From Diadema setosum (taxonomy: Eukaryota > Echinodermata > Echinoidea > Diadematoida > Diadematidae): 64,000 bases of DNA. This document shows positions 10,674 to 21,439 of the stretch, piece by piece (the stretch's first letter is position 1; each line of letters starts with the position of its first letter). The translations under genes and the position numbers were made by a program. The notes under the pieces are model-generated. The model saw only the letters and a program-made list of their open reading frames with translations. It made no database searches and had not been told where the DNA came from. The stretch spans positions 34,945,546 through 35,009,545 of the forward strand of contig CM067068.1 of the NCBI GenBank assembly GCA_033980235.1, read 5' to 3'.

Positions 10674-10702
<29 letters not shown>
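10674..10702. repeat. (GA)n microsatellite
   Basis: An uninterrupted GA dinucleotide run of roughly 29 bp. Confidence 0.95.
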
Positions 10703-10709
<7 letters not shown>

Positions 10710-10770
10710 ACCGCCACCCGTTCAAGGCCGTATACAAAGCAAACGAATCGCAAAGTAGATCAACCGGGCC

Positions 10771-10790
10771 GGGGGGGGGGGGGGGGGGGG
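10771..10790. repeat. Poly-G tract
   Basis: Twenty consecutive G residues directly abut the left end of a small palindromic-ended element. Such runs are prone to length error and can form G-quadruplex structures. Confidence 0.9.
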
Positions 10791-10916
10791 CGTTTCATCA
10801 ACGAGTTCGTCGGAGGTTTTCACCGACAAATTTGCTATCAGCCAATCAGACGCAAGGATTTCAGTAGCTTTTAACAGTTGTCAGTGTAAATCACTGACAA
10901 AAAGTTTCATGAAACG
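10791..10916. mobile_element. Small MITE-like element with CGTTTCAT ends
   Basis: The 126-bp segment starts CGTTTCATCAA and ends TTTCATGAAACG, so the termini are inverted copies of CGTTTCAT(S)AA. CAGCCAATCAGACG and CTGACAAAAAG lie inside. No coding capacity. A target duplication cannot be judged because the left flank is a poly-G run. The superfamily is unknown. Confidence 0.5.
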
Positions 10917-11089
10917 GTCTTCAGGAAGGTGGATTCATGGTACAATATTCCGTATGGCATACCAGCAATACAAACAGACACGTTACTGCAAAATAAATGA
11001 TAGAACACAGCAAGCGAGCAGGCTAGAATCAAACCTCCTTTTGTATAGGAAAGTCCAACAAAAGTCTTACAACATACCTGTAATAGGGG

Positions 11090-11430
11090 GTTCACACGTA
11101 CACAAATTAGCATGTTACAGAACTCAATTTTTGTTACCCTTTAGCAAACTCCAGTCTTTTGCACATGTGGACATACACACACACACACACACACACAACA
11201 GAAAATTAGTGCGAACCAGTAGCGCGATGCATAACCTCAGAAATCTTGCTGATATTTCTGAATGAGCGCGGTATTTGCCCCGGCAGTACTTGAACGGTCG
11301 GGTTTAGAAACTTGATTGAGTTCTTTTATTCCCATCATTAACAACAGCGTGCTCTCCACACCACTGTGAGGCACAAGAACAATAGTTCCATCGATTGGCA
11401 ATTAGCGGGTTATTTTCTGTACGTGTGAAC
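11090..11430. mobile_element. Possible TIR element with GTTCACACGTACA ends
   Basis: GTTCACACGTACA (11090-11102) and TGTACGTGTGAAC (11418-11430) form a perfect 13-bp inverted repeat 341 bp apart end to end. An (AC)n run (about 11175-11197) lies inside. No target duplication is evident. The left end is preceded by GGGG and the right end is followed by GGTTGC and a long poly-A run. Confidence 0.5.
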
Positions 11431-11434
11431 GGTT

Positions 11435-11436
<2 letters not shown>

Positions 11437-11466
<30 letters not shown>
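11437..11466. repeat. Poly-A tract
   Basis: Thirty consecutive A residues just right of the inverted-repeat element. It could be a retroposition tail or simple slippage; no retroelement body is recognisable to its left. Confidence 0.9.
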
Positions 11467-11469
<3 letters not shown>

Positions 11470-12540
11470 AAGTTTCCGAGGGTGGCTGGAGCGTCTGAAC
11501 CAAAAAGTGTACAATCCTCGCGTGTACGCTCTTTTGTCTGAGAAGTTGGAAAAAAAAAAACCTCGAGTATTGGAGCATGTTCAATAACGCACTATTTTGC
11601 ACATGTGAAGGCGGGTATTGATATATCAGACTCAGCATGGGGGGGGGGGGGCTGATGAAATCTAGCATTAAAAGAATGAACTACACTGACATACAAAAAA
11701 TGATAAAACTGGACATGAAGTTCATGACCTCTATCCGAGTGCCTCGGACACGGGAAGTACTATGCATGTATCTACAAGCTACCTTAAAGTAAAGCATAAT
11801 GATATAATCATAAACGCTGCGATTCGAAGTGTTCTTCTGTTTTGCTTTCAGCAATAACCAAAACTGTATTTTACGCTCGATTCAGTGGAGCACTAAATAA
11901 ATCGAGCGTATAATATCAATACTAACTCTTTAAGAAGCAGGCCTGTGATTTCTCTATTTAGTCTGTTGAAGTTTGTCATTGATATGATTTTTTTCAGTCA
12001 ATTGTGCTCCCCTGACTAAGCTATCAAGAGTATAGCTTTTGTGTTCGGAAACTGGATTCACGCAAAGCATACATTCACCATGTATAGAATAATGCTCCAA
12101 TATTGATGACAGCGGTTTCGTGTGTGATACGTATTCCTCTTTCGGGTGAGTGTGCTGTGAAATCCGGTCATTTTGTTTTATTTTCAACTACATCTCCTTA
12201 TTTTGTAACTGTGGATGAGACTTTATTTCATTTTCTAAATCATGCAGGATGAGCCATACGTTTATTTTTCGGCATAAATAGATAATTCGCCTTTTTGAAT
12301 GACGAACCTTCGTGTAATTTTTGGATTAACAGATTTGTTACAGCTGCACTGGGATGTCTTGTAAATTATATTTTGAGGCCACTGAGATCAAGATGATCAT
12401 GCGTAGGCATATATAACTCTCTACACTTTAATGTACATGAAGTTGTTCAATTAAGAAAAATTAACATATTTACTCTTGCTTACAATCCAGCACATTACAA
12501 CGCATCGCACATTAACCTGCCAATGCCCAATAATCTTGGT
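11467..12540. other. Unassigned AT-rich stretch, no gene
   Basis: A poly-G run of about 12 lies near 11639-11651. Otherwise I see no coding frame, no RNA gene and no clear repeat. Confidence 0.4.
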
Positions 12541-12826
12541 AACAGCTCGTTATTTCGAAGGTTCGTTATTCACAAGACTCTTTAGTCCGAAGATTCGTTT
12601 TTCCGAAGCTTCGTTATTCCGAATTTCATTTTCGAATTAACGAATCTCCGGAATAACGAACCGTCGGAATAACGCCACAATGTTCGGATTAACGAACCCT
12701 TTTATATTTTCGGATTAACGAACCCTTTTATATTTTCGGATTAACGAACCTCGGTATAGGAAATTTGTGTGTTTCAGATTAATGACCCTTCGGAATAGCG
12801 AACCTGGGAATAACGAACAGCACCAA
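12541..12826. repeat. TTCGTTATTCCGAAG palindromic repeat element
   Basis: The segment is built from TTCGTTATTCCGAAG / CGGAATAACGAACC words in both orientations: the left half reads mostly forward, the right half mostly inverted. It includes a direct triplication of TTTTCGGATTAACGAACC near 12690-12750. The ends (CAGCTCGTTATTTCG and GGGAATAACGAACAGC) are inverted relative to each other. This fits a MITE-like or foldback element. I cannot define a target duplication. Confidence 0.6.
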
Positions 12827-12903
12827 TAATCTTATAAAGAGAAAGGATGCCTGATATATACATTAAAACAAGGAAAAGTAGAAATTACGCGGTGCGTAAT
12901 ATA

Positions 12904-13971
12904 TGTCCCCGCCGGAAGAAGCATTTTGTAACAAAATGTGCAATATAGGTAAAAAATCAAGGTCAAAGGTCAAAGAAGTCAAAGGTCAAAATTCTGTGTA
13001 GAAGTTTTGAAGCCCTCACCTAGTGCCATCACATAAAGCAAATGGAATCGAAATTGGGTTAGAAATGGCGAAGGAGTAGCATTTTGTAGCCAATGTACAA
13101 TATAGGTCAAAAATCAAGGTCAAAGGTCAAAGAAGTCAAAGGTCAAAATTCTGTGTAGAAGTTTTGAAGCCCTCACCTAGTGCTATCACATAAAGCAAAT
13201 GGAATCGAAATCGGGTTAGAAATGGTGAAGGAGTAGCATTTTGTAGCAAAATGCACAATATAGGTCAAAAATCAAGGTCAAAGGTCAAAAAAGTCAAAGG
13301 TCAAAATTCTGTGTAGAAGTTTTGAAGCCCTCACCTAGTGCCATCATATAAAGCAAACGGAATCGAAATCGGGTTAGAAATGGCGAAGGAGTAGCATTTT
13401 GTAGCAAAATGTACAATATAGGTCAAAAATCAAGGTCAAAGGTCAAAGAAGTCAAAGGTCAAAATTCTGTGTAGAAGTTTTGAAGCCCTCACCTAGTGCC
13501 ATCACAAATCGGGTTAGAAATGGCGAAGGAGTAGCATTTTGTAGCAAAATGCACAATATAGGTCAAAAATCAAGGTCAAAGGTCAAAGAAGTCAAAGGTC
13601 AAAATTCTGTGTAGAAGTTTTGAAGCCCTCACCTAGTGCCATCACATAAAGCAAACAGAATCGAAATCGGGTTAGAAATGGCGAAGGAGTAGCATTTTGT
13701 AGCAAAATGTACAATATAGGTCAAAGGTCAAGGTCAAAGGTCACAACTGAAATTCTGTGTAGAAGTTTTAAAGCTCCCATGTAGTGCTATCATATAAAGC
13801 AAACAGAATCAAAATTGGCTCATAAATGACAGAGAAGTAGCAAATTGAACATTTTGATCACACACGGACGCACACACGGACGGACGGACCCACGGACGCA
13901 CGGACGCACAGACACACACACGTACGGAGCCCGTTTCATAGTCCCCTGCTCGAACTCGTTCGGCGGGGACA
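12904..13971. mobile_element. TIR element packed with DR1-bearing ~158-bp repeats
   Basis: TGTCCCCGCCG (12904-12914) and CGGCGGGGACA (13961-13971) are exact inverted termini of a 1068-bp non-coding element. Between them are six tandem units of ~158 bp (starts near 12922, 13081, 13237, 13396, 13535 and 13694; the unit at 13396 is shortened to ~139). Each unit has the direct repeat AGGTCAAAGGTCA and a second AGTCAAAGGTCA. A GGACGGACG/ACAC-rich tract (13860-13920) follows. The right terminus can also fold: GTCCCC...GGGGAC enclosing CGAAC/GTTCG. There is no transposase, so it is non-autonomous. Confidence 0.75.
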
Positions 13972-14035
13972 AATATTGAAGTATAATTAAGATACAGCAT
14001 TATGTACATAACAGCAACAACAACAACAAAATTAG

Positions 14036-14512
14036 GATTGAGTAAGCAGACAAGTTTTCAACAATGATTTGAACATAATTTATCAACACTTTCAGCTATA
14101 CGAATATACAGAAGGAGTTTATTCCAAAGGGGTGGGGAAATACAGAAAAGGTCCTACATCACCATAGCGGGTATGTGCGGGACCACGTGATAATTGGAGA
14201 GGAGAGAGAGACCAGGCTGAAGTGGAGGAGCGGAAGGGAGGTAGGATTAATCCATAATATTTATCTTGTAAACAATAGGAATGATTTTAAAGGTGATACG
14301 TTGATGTATAGGGAGCCAGTGGAGGGATTGGATAACTGGAGTAATTTGGTCAGATGTTTTTGTCAGGGTTACAAGCCTTGCAGCTGTATTTTGAATTTTG
14401 AATTTGGTGCAATACTCGAAGCAGGGAGACCAACCAGAAAGAAATTGCAGTAGTCAAGATGAGAGGTAACAAATGCGTGAATTAGACGTTCGGTGGAAGA
14501 CTGCTCCGATAA
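14036..14512 (-). pseudogene. Decayed LINE reverse transcriptase, C-terminal part
   Basis: On the minus strand, frame-shifted segments translate to hallmarks of the C-terminal region of CR1/Jockey-group non-LTR polyproteins: AFVTSHLDYCN (near 14480-14450), then QNTAARLVT after a frameshift, ITPVIQSLHWLPI (near 14350-14310), and further on a WNKLLLYIR-like and SVDKL-like segment close to a stop. At least one frameshift and several stops break it. The minus-strand end runs into (TTG)n, which may be the element tail. RT catalytic motifs are not included, so this is a dead 5'-truncated copy. Confidence 0.8.
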
Positions 14513-16637
14513 CTAACGGATATTAATAATTTATTTTTACAAATACCCCTGAAGCAGCAGAACGACATGAGTTCTTAATGTGTGTGTTATTTTATTTGTT
14601 CGTTTTTTTTTTTGTTTTTTTTTTTAAGTTCAGATGCTTATCTATATACCATAACTCCTAGATCTCTGACGGACTGGGAGATAATTTTTTTTTTTTTTGT
14701 GAGAAAACAAGCCCGCCTGACAATTCTGATTTAACAGAATTCAATTACAAATGATTATCGCGAGACCATCGCTTAATATCACCAACGCAACTATGAAGTT
14801 TGCAGAGCTCTTCGACGTTGGGTATTTGGTAGTATGATTATGTAAATTTGAGTATCGTAAGATATCTTCACGATCTTTCACAAATATTTCTTAAAATAAT
14901 GATCAATATTGGATGCCCGCGTTCTACAGCTGATCTAAATTACAGCGAATTATGTGTCCCGTCAATTGGAAACCTTCACAATACCGCAATTTAACCGTCA
15001 AACGCAATAGAAATGCCACAACCTAAGGATTTGAATCCTCGTTCATCATTATGGTTTCTATTAATGAAAAAGAAGGGACAGAACGAAATGAGATTAAGAC
15101 TTTTATGTTAGTGAAATTGATCACTCTCAGCTGCATATATTTTGAAGGAAAATTAATGATTTCCGACATGTGTTAAAAGCATCGTCGACAGCGAGATGCT
15201 GCTCCATTTGGCATGTTTGGTAAAGCCTATTATAGCCCCTACTCCATTTCCCCTTTCTTTGTGAATTTTGGGGATCACATAATAGGGTACGCGCTCTTTT
15301 GAAATGAGTCAAGTCTTAGTTAGGCATGTTACCTTTACAGTGATCACACTAAAGAACCCGATTCCACATCATTCTATCTAATCAGAGAATCGAAAAAGAT
15401 AGCTTTTCTTATTGATGTTTGTTGATAGACCAAATCAGTGTCTCCGTCCCGTGATTACCTATCAGTGACGTAACAGCGCGAATAATATGCCCATACAACT
15501 GCTTGTGTTATCATAGGCCTAATCAGTTACACTAAGAAGCTGTCCGTGATGTGTGGTGTTTGCACCAAAATTAGTATGTAAAATTCATACAAATATTACA
15601 CTATTAAAATGGCTTACATGATTTCTTAGCTAGTTGGCAAGAGGGATACCCCAACTCACAAGCGAGCGCACCCTCTGCGAGCTGTGTCTAAAACATGTCT
15701 CGTTGTGTGTGGTGTTGAATCAGCGTGTCTTATTCGATTCTTCTTGTATTGTTCCGCCAGGATGGTGCCTTTCAAGACAGCTGGACACTGCTTTCATTGT
15801 TCCTGGGAAAGGGTCATCTTTCTTTTGACGGTCAAGCCTTTCATTATTATCGTGGTGAACTTCACTAATCGTCCCCACGCTAACGTACAAAGGAAGGAAA
15901 TGCTTTTATTATGTATCAATGCACGCGTAACACCATCAGTATAGGCCTATAAAACGAAAGTTTGACTCTATGTCCCGAACTGTAGGCCCTGTAATAGCAA
16001 CTATACTGAAGTCAAGTATGGAAACGATGGATTCCCACTGCCAATCAAATCTCTCTCGACAAGGACGCGATCGGAATCAATCTGGATGTGATCGATCTAC
16101 CTTGATCGACATTGGTTTTGGCTTCCTCCTATACACGATAATTTTTAACACTCTGTCGGACTATAGATCATAACAAGCAGATTTGATCGGCAGTGGAACC
16201 CAGCCCTAAGGCGGATTCTTGTTCGAAAAGTAATAGCAGAAAATATCCTACACGAAATTCAGCATTGCATATACCGAAAGACAGATAGAGAGGAAAACAT
16301 TGAGAAAGTAGTTCCAATCTAGGATTGAATGGAAGGTATATATATGTAACTGAATGCCATAAAAAGATAGATAAATAAACTAGAAACTGCGTTTAAACGC
16401 ATAAAAATGTACGGAAGTGCGTTATTGTTGAAAAGGCTCGCATTATTTTTTATTTCGTAACGGAACTTTCGCCGTGACCGAACTTAGTCTGCACTTGCAG
16501 GGGAAAGACATCGCAACATTTACACGTTTCAAACTACCGAAACGCATGCTGCTTCACAAAATGTCAATGAAAAAAATGATAACGAATTATTGTTAAAGTT
16601 CGCTATGCCGAAGTTTTAAATCTCAGTCCAAAGTTAA
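14513..16637. other. Unassigned stretch, no gene
   Basis: Oligo-T runs (about 14605-14626 and 14685-14698) occur at its left. Short open frames at 15127-15312 and 15634-15944 have no domain I recognise and ordinary AT-rich composition. I see no RNA gene. The higher-order array starts at its right edge. Confidence 0.4.
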
Positions 16638-16648
16638 ACGAGATATGA

Positions 16649-16669
16649 AACTCGTCACACTGACGAGTT
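16649..16669. repeat. Boundary hairpin 1
   Basis: AACTCGTC and GACGAGTT form a perfect 8-bp stem with a 5-nt loop, ACACT. TTAGGTGACACGC follows. This is the leftmost boundary of the array, preceded by ACGAGATATG. Confidence 0.8.
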
Positions 16670-16719
16670 AGGTGACACGCTTGGGGTCGGTCATCTGTGA
16701 TCGACAAAGAAAAGAATGT

Positions 16720-17386
16720 GATATAGGCACCTTGAAGTTATATTGAGCGTGCATGCAAAACCGTTTTTCTAACCACTCGGCCACGGGACATCCCCTGAAA
16801 TGGTAAGGCAAAAAAGAAATGTATAGATATTACAGGGGGGAAAAGTCAATGCCCACTCAACCATCGTGGCCGCGTGAACATGTATTGCATTGCTAGACGG
16901 AAATGCGGCCTTGTAACGACTGATGTCGCTATGCCATTTCTGGGAACTTGGGAAAAATACGCGCCGTAGACATAAAGCCTATAATCGGCTGGTTTTGATA
17001 CCTTGCCTTTAATCACAATTTTCAGTGTGATGACGTCATCAAAGTACAAAACAATGACATGGTCTTGAAAGACAATTGTTCAAAGTACAACACCTCCATC
17101 GTCGTCATTACATACTATGATCGGTTTGACAAAGTCAGCCTGCAAAATTTTGCAGCAGTCGAAGCAATGTGGTCTCCAACACAAAAAAGAGGGATATGGT
17201 GTGTGTCTGTGTGTGTGTATAGGTGCGTTTATATACGAACGTGATTTCTACATGGACGAATATATAATACAAATTGAAGAAAAAAAAGTAAAATAAAAAA
17301 AAAATTGTTTCGTGATCTTGTGGGGTTCGAACCCGCAACCCCACGTCTCTGAGACGGCGCCTTTAACCACTCGGCCATACGTCTCG
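16720..17386. repeat. Array module A, copy 1 (empty-site reference)
   Basis: Contains a half tRNA-like sequence on the minus strand (about 16751-16796; D-arm GGCCGAGTGGTTAG and a GTTTTTCGG-like arm, but no T-arm), a TGACGTCA palindrome near 17032, a short (TG)n tract and tRNA-like cassette a1. The uninterrupted TGATGTCGCTATG at about 16920-16933 is the empty version of the site occupied by M2 in copy 2. Confidence 0.75.
17312..17386 (-). pseudogene. tRNA-like Pol III cassette a1 (Leu/Ser-type D-arm)
   Basis: On the minus strand there is an A-box TGGCCGAGTGG, an anticodon-like stem CGTC/GACG, a B-box GGTTCGAACCC, and a run of ten T about 14 bases downstream that would terminate Pol III. The 7-base stretches that should form the acceptor stem (AGACGTA and AAGATCA) do not pair, and the anticodon loop has 5 rather than 7 bases. 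It is therefore tRNA-derived and probably not a working tRNA. Confidence 0.7.
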
Positions 17387-17439
17387 GCGAGAAAATATGA
17401 GGAACGTAAACTTATGTATGTGAAAGCTGAATCGGGAAT

Positions 17440-18620
17440 CGTTTTGTCCACATTCCATTCTCATTTTCAGTTTTAAACTGCAAAATTGTCAACCTGATGA
17501 TGAGATTTCAAAAAATAAAATGCATGATTACTGAAGCTTATTGTCTCAGCTACAACATACTTAAGTTTCAGAGGAAATGAAGCAAAATCAGCTGAGATAA
17601 AGGTGCTTAAACGTTGTCAAGTCAATGCATGGTTTAAAAAAAAAATCACCTCCCATAGACAATACACGTAAACTTGTCCGATTTTGCATCTTTACCTTTA
17701 ATCACAATTTAAAGTATGATGACGTCATCAAATTTCAAAACCATGACTTGGACCTGAAAGGCAAATGTTCAAAGTACAACATATCTGAATTTGGGATAAT
17801 ATTGAGCTTAAACAACAGAGATACGAGCAAATGAATGTCAGAAACAGTACCTCAAAAAAATAATTCCACTTTTTTGATTTCAGATGATGATATGATGACG
17901 TCATAATGTATTTAGGGAAATATTGATACTTGAAACGTTATTTTCAATTCATATGCTTTTGTAATATGCAATAAAAACGTACGGTCACCTGACGTTTTAA
18001 AGAGCTATGGCGAAATAAACAAAGACATGTTTTTCGCTATATTTCCACATAGACGCGCACACGAAATTTCAACTTTGACGCCAGCGCATTCCTTTGTTAT
18101 AGGTCGAAATTGATCGGAAATCAATGGATATTGTTACTTAATGTATCAGGAATCCAAATCTGTCAAAAAATGTGCATTTTCATGTTGCTTGCGCGCGGAA
18201 ATGCGCGGACGGACGCGAACGCGCGGAACGCTTAAAATTGTCTGAAACTTCGAGATTTCCCATTGGGAAGTCGTTTTAAGCATTTAAAAACTTTGACGCG
18301 CGCGAATGCGCGCGTAATGATGTCCTAGGTAATTAGCATTAAAAAGTAAAATAGAGCGTGACCTGAACTTTATGTCCAACGAAAATGATACAGAAATGAC
18401 CTTTAGTTATGAAGTTATGATCGATCATGTAACATGGTCCGAAAATCACAAAATGGCGCCTAGATGACGTCATAGATATGTTACTGTCATGAAAACCTTA
18501 TTGTGGCTAGATATTGTCATGAGACATGTTGACTGAAAATGTCATGTTATTCCGTCATGTCAATGTTGAGATATTCACGACACAAAATGTGCCAGAAAGA
18601 AAGAAGAATAAAAAGAAAGA
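17440..18620. repeat. Array module R, copy 1 (CRE-rich)
   Basis: The head (to ~17715) has a CATTCCATTCTCATTTTCAG segment and an oligo-A tract. The tail has TGACGTCA at about 17720, 17896 and 18465, a CpG-rich patch (about 18190-18320; GCGCGGACGGACGCG), and the palindrome TGATCGATCA near 18419. No coding capacity. Confidence 0.75.
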
Positions 18621-18643
18621 AAGGAAGATTTTGACAAACACAA

Positions 18644-18672
18644 TAGGTGATACGCTAAAAGCGTATCACCTA
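18644..18672. repeat. Perfect 13-bp inverted junction
   Basis: TAGGTGATACGCT (18644-18656), AAA, then AGCGTATCACCTA (18660-18672). Elsewhere TTAGGTGATACGCTTGGGG follows the boundary hairpin. Here the hairpin is missing and the word is mirrored, so this unit boundary looks like a foldback rearrangement. Confidence 0.85.
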
Positions 18673-18854
18673 ATTAAGTTTGCATGCAAAACCGTTTCTC
18701 TAACCTCTCGGCCACGGGACATCCACGGAAATGGTAAGGCAAAAAAGAAATGTATAGATATTACAGGGAGAAAAGTCAATGCCCACTCAACCAACGTGGC
18801 CGCGTGAACATGTATTGCATTGCTAGACGGAAATGCGGCCTTGTAACTACTAAT

Positions 18855-19444
18855 GACCCCGTTTACAGTGCGAGGCTCGGCCGCGGCCGAGTCCAGCCCC
18901 GCTTCAGTGTAAACGCGCAAAAGGCCAAATGCGAGGCCAAAATTGGCCTCGCATTTGGCCTCGCTCTGGAGGTGGTCTCGGCCGCGGCAGAGCCGCGGCC
19001 GAGCCCGGCCTTTTCTTGGTGTAAACGCAAACTGGGCCAAATGCGCGGCCAATTGCGCGGCCAGTTTTAGTCTGGCTTCCAAACCCTCTGCCTGTATCTT
19101 TCGCTGTTCAGGATATTAACCCCCTCAACGTCGAAAACTAGTATAGTTTAAGGTGGTTTTGTCCTGCAAAGGATTTTTTCCTTCGGCAAAGGCCTTTGCC
19201 CGAACGGCGACTTCGTCGCCACGGAATTCAGTTGGCAAAGGGTCTGAAAACCAGACAATACCAAATTGCGTTAGTTTACAAGCAGAGCGCCACTACGACC
19301 AAATAATGAAAGGTTTGAATCGAAAGCGCGGCCGAGCCCAGCAGTGTAAACGGACAAAATTGCGAGGCTCGGCCGCGCAATTGAGGCCGGGCTCGGCCGC
19401 GGCCGAGCCGCGGCCGAGCCCGGCCCCGCACTGTAAACGGGGTC
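18855..19444. mobile_element. GC-rich TIR element M2 in module A
   Basis: This 590-bp element is inverted relative to M1 and very similar to it. GACCCCGTTTACAGTGCG and the matching inverted end are intact, and AAT is duplicated at 18852-18854 and 19445-19447. Three paralogous A modules lack it at this exact point, so it inserted after module A had multiplied. Long GC-rich open frames across it (up to 138 codons) are not genes. Confidence 0.9.
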
Positions 19445-19844
19445 AATGTCGCTATGCCATTTCTGGCAACTTGGGAAAAATACGTGCCGTAAACATAAAA
19501 CATATAATCGGCTGGTTTTGATACCTTGCCTTTAATCACAATTTTCAGTGTAATGACGTCATCAAAGTACAAAACAATGACATGGTCTGGAAAGACAATT
19601 GTTCAAAGTACAACACCTTCGTCGTCGTCATTACATACTATGATCGGTTTGACAAAGTCAGTCTGCAAAATTTTGCAGCAGTCGAAGCAATATGGTCTCC
19701 AACACAAAAAAGAGGGATATGGTGTGTGTGTGTGTCTGTGTGTGTGTGTATAGGTGCGTTTATATACGAATGTGATTTCTACATGGATGAATATGTAATA
19801 CAAAATTGAAGAAAAAAAAGTAAAATAGCTGAGTATTTTGTTTC

Positions 19845-19926
19845 GTGATCTTGTGGGGTTCGAACCCGCACGTGTGCAACCTCACGTCTCTGAGACGTCG
19901 CCTTTACCACTCGGCCATACGTCTCG
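19845..19926 (-). pseudogene. tRNA-like Pol III cassette a2
   Basis: A-box TGGCCGAGTGG and B-box GGTTCGAACCC are intact; the anticodon-like arm is ACGTC-TCAGA-GACGT. Compared with a1 it has an extra CACACGTG-type variable segment before the T-arm and lacks one T in the D-loop. T-runs follow on the minus strand. Confidence 0.65.
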
Positions 19927-19984
19927 ACGAGAAAATATGAGGAACGTAAACTTATGTATGTGAAAGATGAATCAGGAATCGTTT

Positions 19985-21376
19985 TGTCCACATTCCATTC
20001 TCATTTTCAGTTTTAAACTGCAAAATTGTCAAACTAATGAGGAGATTTCAAAAAATAACATGCATGATTACTGCAGCTTATTGTCTCAGTTACCACATAC
20101 TTAAGTTACAGAGGAAATGGAGCAAAATCACCTGAGATAAAGGTGCTTAAACGTTGTCAAGTCAATGCACATTAAAAAAAAAAAAAAATCACCTCCCATA
20201 GATATAACACGTAAACTTGTTTGATTTTGAGTCTTTACCTTTAATAACAAATTGAAGTATGATGGTAAGTCTTCTCGAACCAAGAGTGTGGAACGTAAGC
20301 TTCTACGTGAAAGATGAATCATGACGATCACCCGTGACCGACACATCTTCAAAGGGATCAGTTATTAGAAGTGGAAGCCCTCGTGCCAAGCATATTGTCT
20401 CAGCAATTCCAAAGCAATGATACCCTTACATTTAGGCATACCATAATTTCCCTCTGAAATCAATGGTAGGTATTATTCATGTACAATTGCTTGCCTTGTC
20501 CATAAACTTTGCTTTACAAACTTTCAGTGAAACCTGTCATAACATAATTCTGTAACTCCATTAGCAGGGACTGACTTTATAAAGAAAGATATATCAAATT
20601 GAACGCTTAGCGCGTATAACTAAGGGGGATTTTAGCCTGATGCTGTGTTCTTCACTGCTCAGATACCAACAACACTCATTACCTCCGGCTACGTATAGAG
20701 AAACAGCCATGACGAAAATAAGTTTTTCCTTTTCTTTGGCAGATGGACACACAACCCCTTTAAACCACACTATAATTGACATGGAGGGACATGAAAAAGT
20801 TCATTACTACTACTAAACAGTGATGCCTTCTACTCATGTGGCACAAGATACCTCTATAGCAACATAAAACCTGTCTACAACTCCGTTATTGCGTCAAACA
20901 ATATCATCCTGGAATTTCAAAGAGATGAGCGAGACGCCATACACCTGGCCTAGAGTTAATTCATTCAGTTGCCATTTCTGCTCCAGTTGAGTTATGCAAA
21001 CTATTTTCCGACCTGTCTTGTGACAGTGTAACATGAACAAACGTAGAGAAAAGGAAAGGTGGCAAGCGGGGCACTGTACCAAGGGCAATTTAAACAATAC
21101 GTTTTATAAATGAAGCAAATCCAACCTCCAGCCTCCGACAAAAAAAAAAAAAGGAACTTGAGCGACTGTGTGTCGTGGGGTAGTATAATTTATAAGATAA
21201 TACGATAAATGACATCGATCGGAATAAAGCTGAACTGCCAAAAGAAACACAAAGAAAGAGAGAGAGAAAAAAAAATGATAGCGTCCTGCGGGTCTCGAAC
21301 ATATTTCGTCCTGAGGTAGTGCATAAAGACCATGCAGCGCGCTAAGCGACTATAAAGCCACACGGCTGTACCGAAG
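19985..21376. repeat. Array module B, copy 1, with R-head
   Basis: The first ~275 bp are the R-head; at about 20260 the sequence switches to ATGGTAAGTCTTCTCG and continues as module B instead of the CRE-rich R-tail. The body has AACGCTTAGCGCGTATAAC and CATGAAAAAGTTCATTACTACTAC words. It ends with cassette b1. No coding frame. Confidence 0.7.
21282..21376 (-). pseudogene. tRNA-like cassette b1
   Basis: The anticodon-like arm is a perfect 5-bp stem TGCAT/ATGCA with a true 7-base loop GGTCTTT, preceded by GGCTTTATAGTCGCTTAGCGCGC (D-arm-like). The B-box-like TGTTCGAGACCC follows and then a T-run. The loop lacks the universal U33, so function as a tRNA is doubtful. Confidence 0.55.
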
Positions 21377-21401
21377 ATTGGATGTGAAATTTATCTTAAA
21401 T

Positions 21402-21403
<2 letters not shown>

Positions 21404-21434
<31 letters not shown>
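21404..21434. repeat. (TA)n microsatellite
   Basis: About 30 bp of TA between two copies of ATCTTAAATCTTTATA. Other copies of this B-B2 junction lack the expansion. Confidence 0.9.

Positions 21435-21439
<5 letters not shown>

Larger units (their letters stand above)
18673..19926. repeat. Array module A, copy 2, split by M2
   Basis: The left part (18673-18854) has the half tRNA-like sequence; the right part (19445-19926) has TGACGTCA near 19553, a (TG)n tract (about 19720-19748) and cassette a2. The sequence continues seamlessly across the M2 insertion when compared with copies 1, 3 and 4. Confidence 0.75.

Noticed and set aside
12904..13830. CRISPR array
   Set aside because: Units are contiguous ~158-bp tandem repeats without spacers and lie in a eukaryotic TIR element.
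13809..14009. Open frame with VCVCASVRPWVRPSVCASV
   Set aside because: Comes from the GGACGGACG/ACAC-rich tract at the end of the DR1 element.
17312..17386. A functional tRNA-Leu gene
   Set aside because: A- and B-boxes and arms are present, but the acceptor strands do not pair and the anticodon loop has 5 bases, so it was kept only as a tRNA-like pseudogene.
18666..19521. Arg/Ala/Pro-rich open frames of 100-138 codons (also near 23511-24268, 49268-49951, 59864-60159)
   Set aside because: All lie in GC-rich TIR elements, occur on both strands, and owe their length to GC-rich palindromes that lack stop codons.
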